From Rhizoctonia solani (taxonomy: Eukaryota > Basidiomycota > Agaricomycetes > Cantharellales > Ceratobasidiaceae), in contig NC_057375.1 of the NCBI RefSeq assembly GCF_016906535.1, forward strand, positions 868,001-932,000: a stretch of 64,000 nucleotides of DNA, read 5' to 3'. Below the pieces are notes generated by a model. It saw nothing but the letters and a program-made list of their open reading frames with translations, was not told the origin of the DNA and made no database searches. Position numbers and translations under genes: made by a program. Shown here one piece after another: positions 62,781 through 64,000 of the stretch (positions are counted from its first letter, which is position 1; every line of letters begins with the position of its first letter).

Positions 62781-64000
62781 CTGCCCCCCCTCTAAGGGCC
62801 TTGGCAGCGCCAAGGGCCTTCTTTTTCATATCTTTTTCGTATTTTTCTAAAAAATTTTCCGCATTTTTTAAGTTTTCTTGGGGTTCCCACGTGTTTTCTT
62901 CAGATCCATACCCCTTCCATTTGACTTGGAAAAACCACTTCCCATTCCTTTCTTTGGCATTGGTTATCCCTTCCACCTTGTATTCTTCTTCTCCGTCCAC
63001 GGTGACTGGTGGAGGGCAATTCTTGAAGGTGCGTTTTTTGTCCCTCTTGACCTTAGATAGGAGTCCTACGTAGAAGACATTGTGGATTTGCATTGTTGGA
63101 GGGAGTTCTAGGCAGTAAGCTTGGTCGGAGATTTTTTCAATAACCTTGAATGGTCCTAGGCGTTGTTCCGTTAGCTTGGGACTCAGGGTTTTGAGGTTGA
63201 CATTTTTGGCGTCCAGCCAAACTTCTTCTCCAATCCCAAATTCTGTTGGGTTTCCTTGCTCTCCGGCTATCATCCGTTGTTTAGACTGCCGGAGCGCCAA
63301 CTCCACTTCTTTCCACTGTGCCTCCATTGCTTGGGCCAGGTCGTCCGCTTCTGGTACATCCGTTGGTACGTTTGATGGGGTTAATGTAGGTTCCCATCCA
63401 TACAAGGCTTTGAAAGGGGTCTTGCCCGTGCTGCTATGTACGGCATTGTTGTACGCAAATTCTGCCATTGGGAGCCATCTGGTCTAATACCTTTGATTAA
63501 CCCCCAAGTAAGCCCTGAGAAAATGTTCAATAGAGGGGTTGATGCGTTCCGTTTGTCCGTTGCTCTGGGGGTGATAGGCAGAGGAAAAATGAGGGTCAAT
63601 GCCAAGGTGTTTGTATAGAGCCCGTAAGAATTTGTTGTTGAAGACCCTCCCTTGGTTGGATATGGTCTTTTCTGGCATACCATGGCATTTCCACACATTT
63701 TCCAGGAATAGTTCCGCTAACTTGGGTGCCTTGAGTTTCTTGGAGCATTTTACAAATATCCCGTACTTTGTGAAACTGTTGACAATTACTAGGATTGAGT
63801 TGTTGCTTCCGTCCTTAGGGAGGTCTACTATCATGTTGTAAGACACGTGCTGCCAGGGCCTGACGGGGAGTTCAAGAGGCTGAGGGGGAATGGACGCGTA
63901 TTTGGGCTTCCTGATCCGTTGACAAGTCTTGCAGGAATCCACGTGCCAGTAGGTGTCAGCACGGATGCCAGGCCAGTAGTAGCTCCTTGATACCAACTCC
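62774..64000 (-). pseudogene. pol: B3 pol, integrase to chromodomain (partial)
   Basis: Reads the integrase finger, core and chromodomain. Shares with B2 the Asn at both integrase Asp positions (SYNM, SNQG) and the TAG in place of Trp (plus ctaata near 63484). The frame ends inside the LTR as in B2. The upstream two thirds of the element lie beyond 64000. Confidence 0.92.

Larger units (their letters stand above)
62208..64000 (-). mobile_element. B3: sibling of B2, inverted, runs off the window
   Basis: 3' LTR 62208-62780 (573 bp), polypurine tract, and the last part of pol. Every stretch I compared with B2 (internal part and translated segments of 231 and 170 residues) is identical; the LTRs differ at two bases. 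The flank is LTR-A, unlike B2, so it is a separate insertion. Its 5' part is outside. Confidence 0.93.

Noticed and set aside
62208..64000. B3 as a plain assembly duplicate of B2
   Set aside because: Not excluded, but flanks are different LTR types, the orientation is inverted and the LTRs differ at two CpG sites, which fits a separate insertion better.

Overview
All 64 kb consists of LTR retrotransposons inserted into one another. I see no host gene, rRNA, conventional tRNA or CRISPR array. The polyproteins are Ty3/gypsy chromoviruses of the Tf1/sushi type: CCHC Gag, DSG protease, YLDD reverse transcriptase, RNase H, HHCC/DDE integrase, GPF module and C-terminal chromodomain. Together with self-priming PBS sites this points to a filamentous fungus. 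A basidiomycete of the Rhizoctonia/Ceratobasidium kind is my guess from memory of similar polyproteins; the window cannot prove it. A retroelement-only block like this fits a centromere or pericentric heterochromatin (inference).

Repeat names are mine. LTR-A (about 560 bp, family A), LTR-B (about 575 bp, family B), LTR-C (1523 bp), LTR-D (about 437 bp), LTR-E (about 520-530 bp), LTR-F (1317 bp), LTR-G (1234 bp), and a 435-bp TRIM (173-bp LTRs around 89 bp). Nearly every insertion has a readable 5-bp target-site duplication (TSD), so the order of events can be reconstructed.

Layout. 1-2298: LTR fragments and a TRIM solo LTR split by LTR-D. 2299-10025: a decayed family-A pol (R1, minus) split by the complete element A1 (2486-8735, minus; both ORFs open) and a TRIM solo LTR. 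10026-10685: LTR-F piece holding a complete TRIM. 10686-35288: decayed minus element A4, split by A6 (12958-29771, plus), which is itself split by A5 (14242-22294, minus) and by several solo LTRs. 35289-37573: LTR-A fragment, complete LTR-F and a pol relic. 37574-60043: one nest (TRIM LTR, then LTR-A, then B1 at 37861-44298 and an LTR-C holding B2 at 45838-51707 and an LTR-B solo LTR that contains A2 at 52079-58330). 60044-62207: family-B relic and stacked LTR-B copies. 62208-64000: B3, an inverted near-identical sibling of B2 that runs off the window.

How the elements work. Both families have gag and pol in a -1 frame relation with GGGAAAA just before the gag stop. The site after the 5' LTR is complementary to the predicted 5' end of the element's own mRNA, so reverse transcription is probably self-primed. 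The leader holds blocks and a hairpin shared by both families. A1 and B1 look closest to autonomous. The others carry stops, frameshifts or lost catalytic residues, mostly G-to-A or C-to-T changes. Differences between the two LTRs of one element fall almost entirely at CpG sites.
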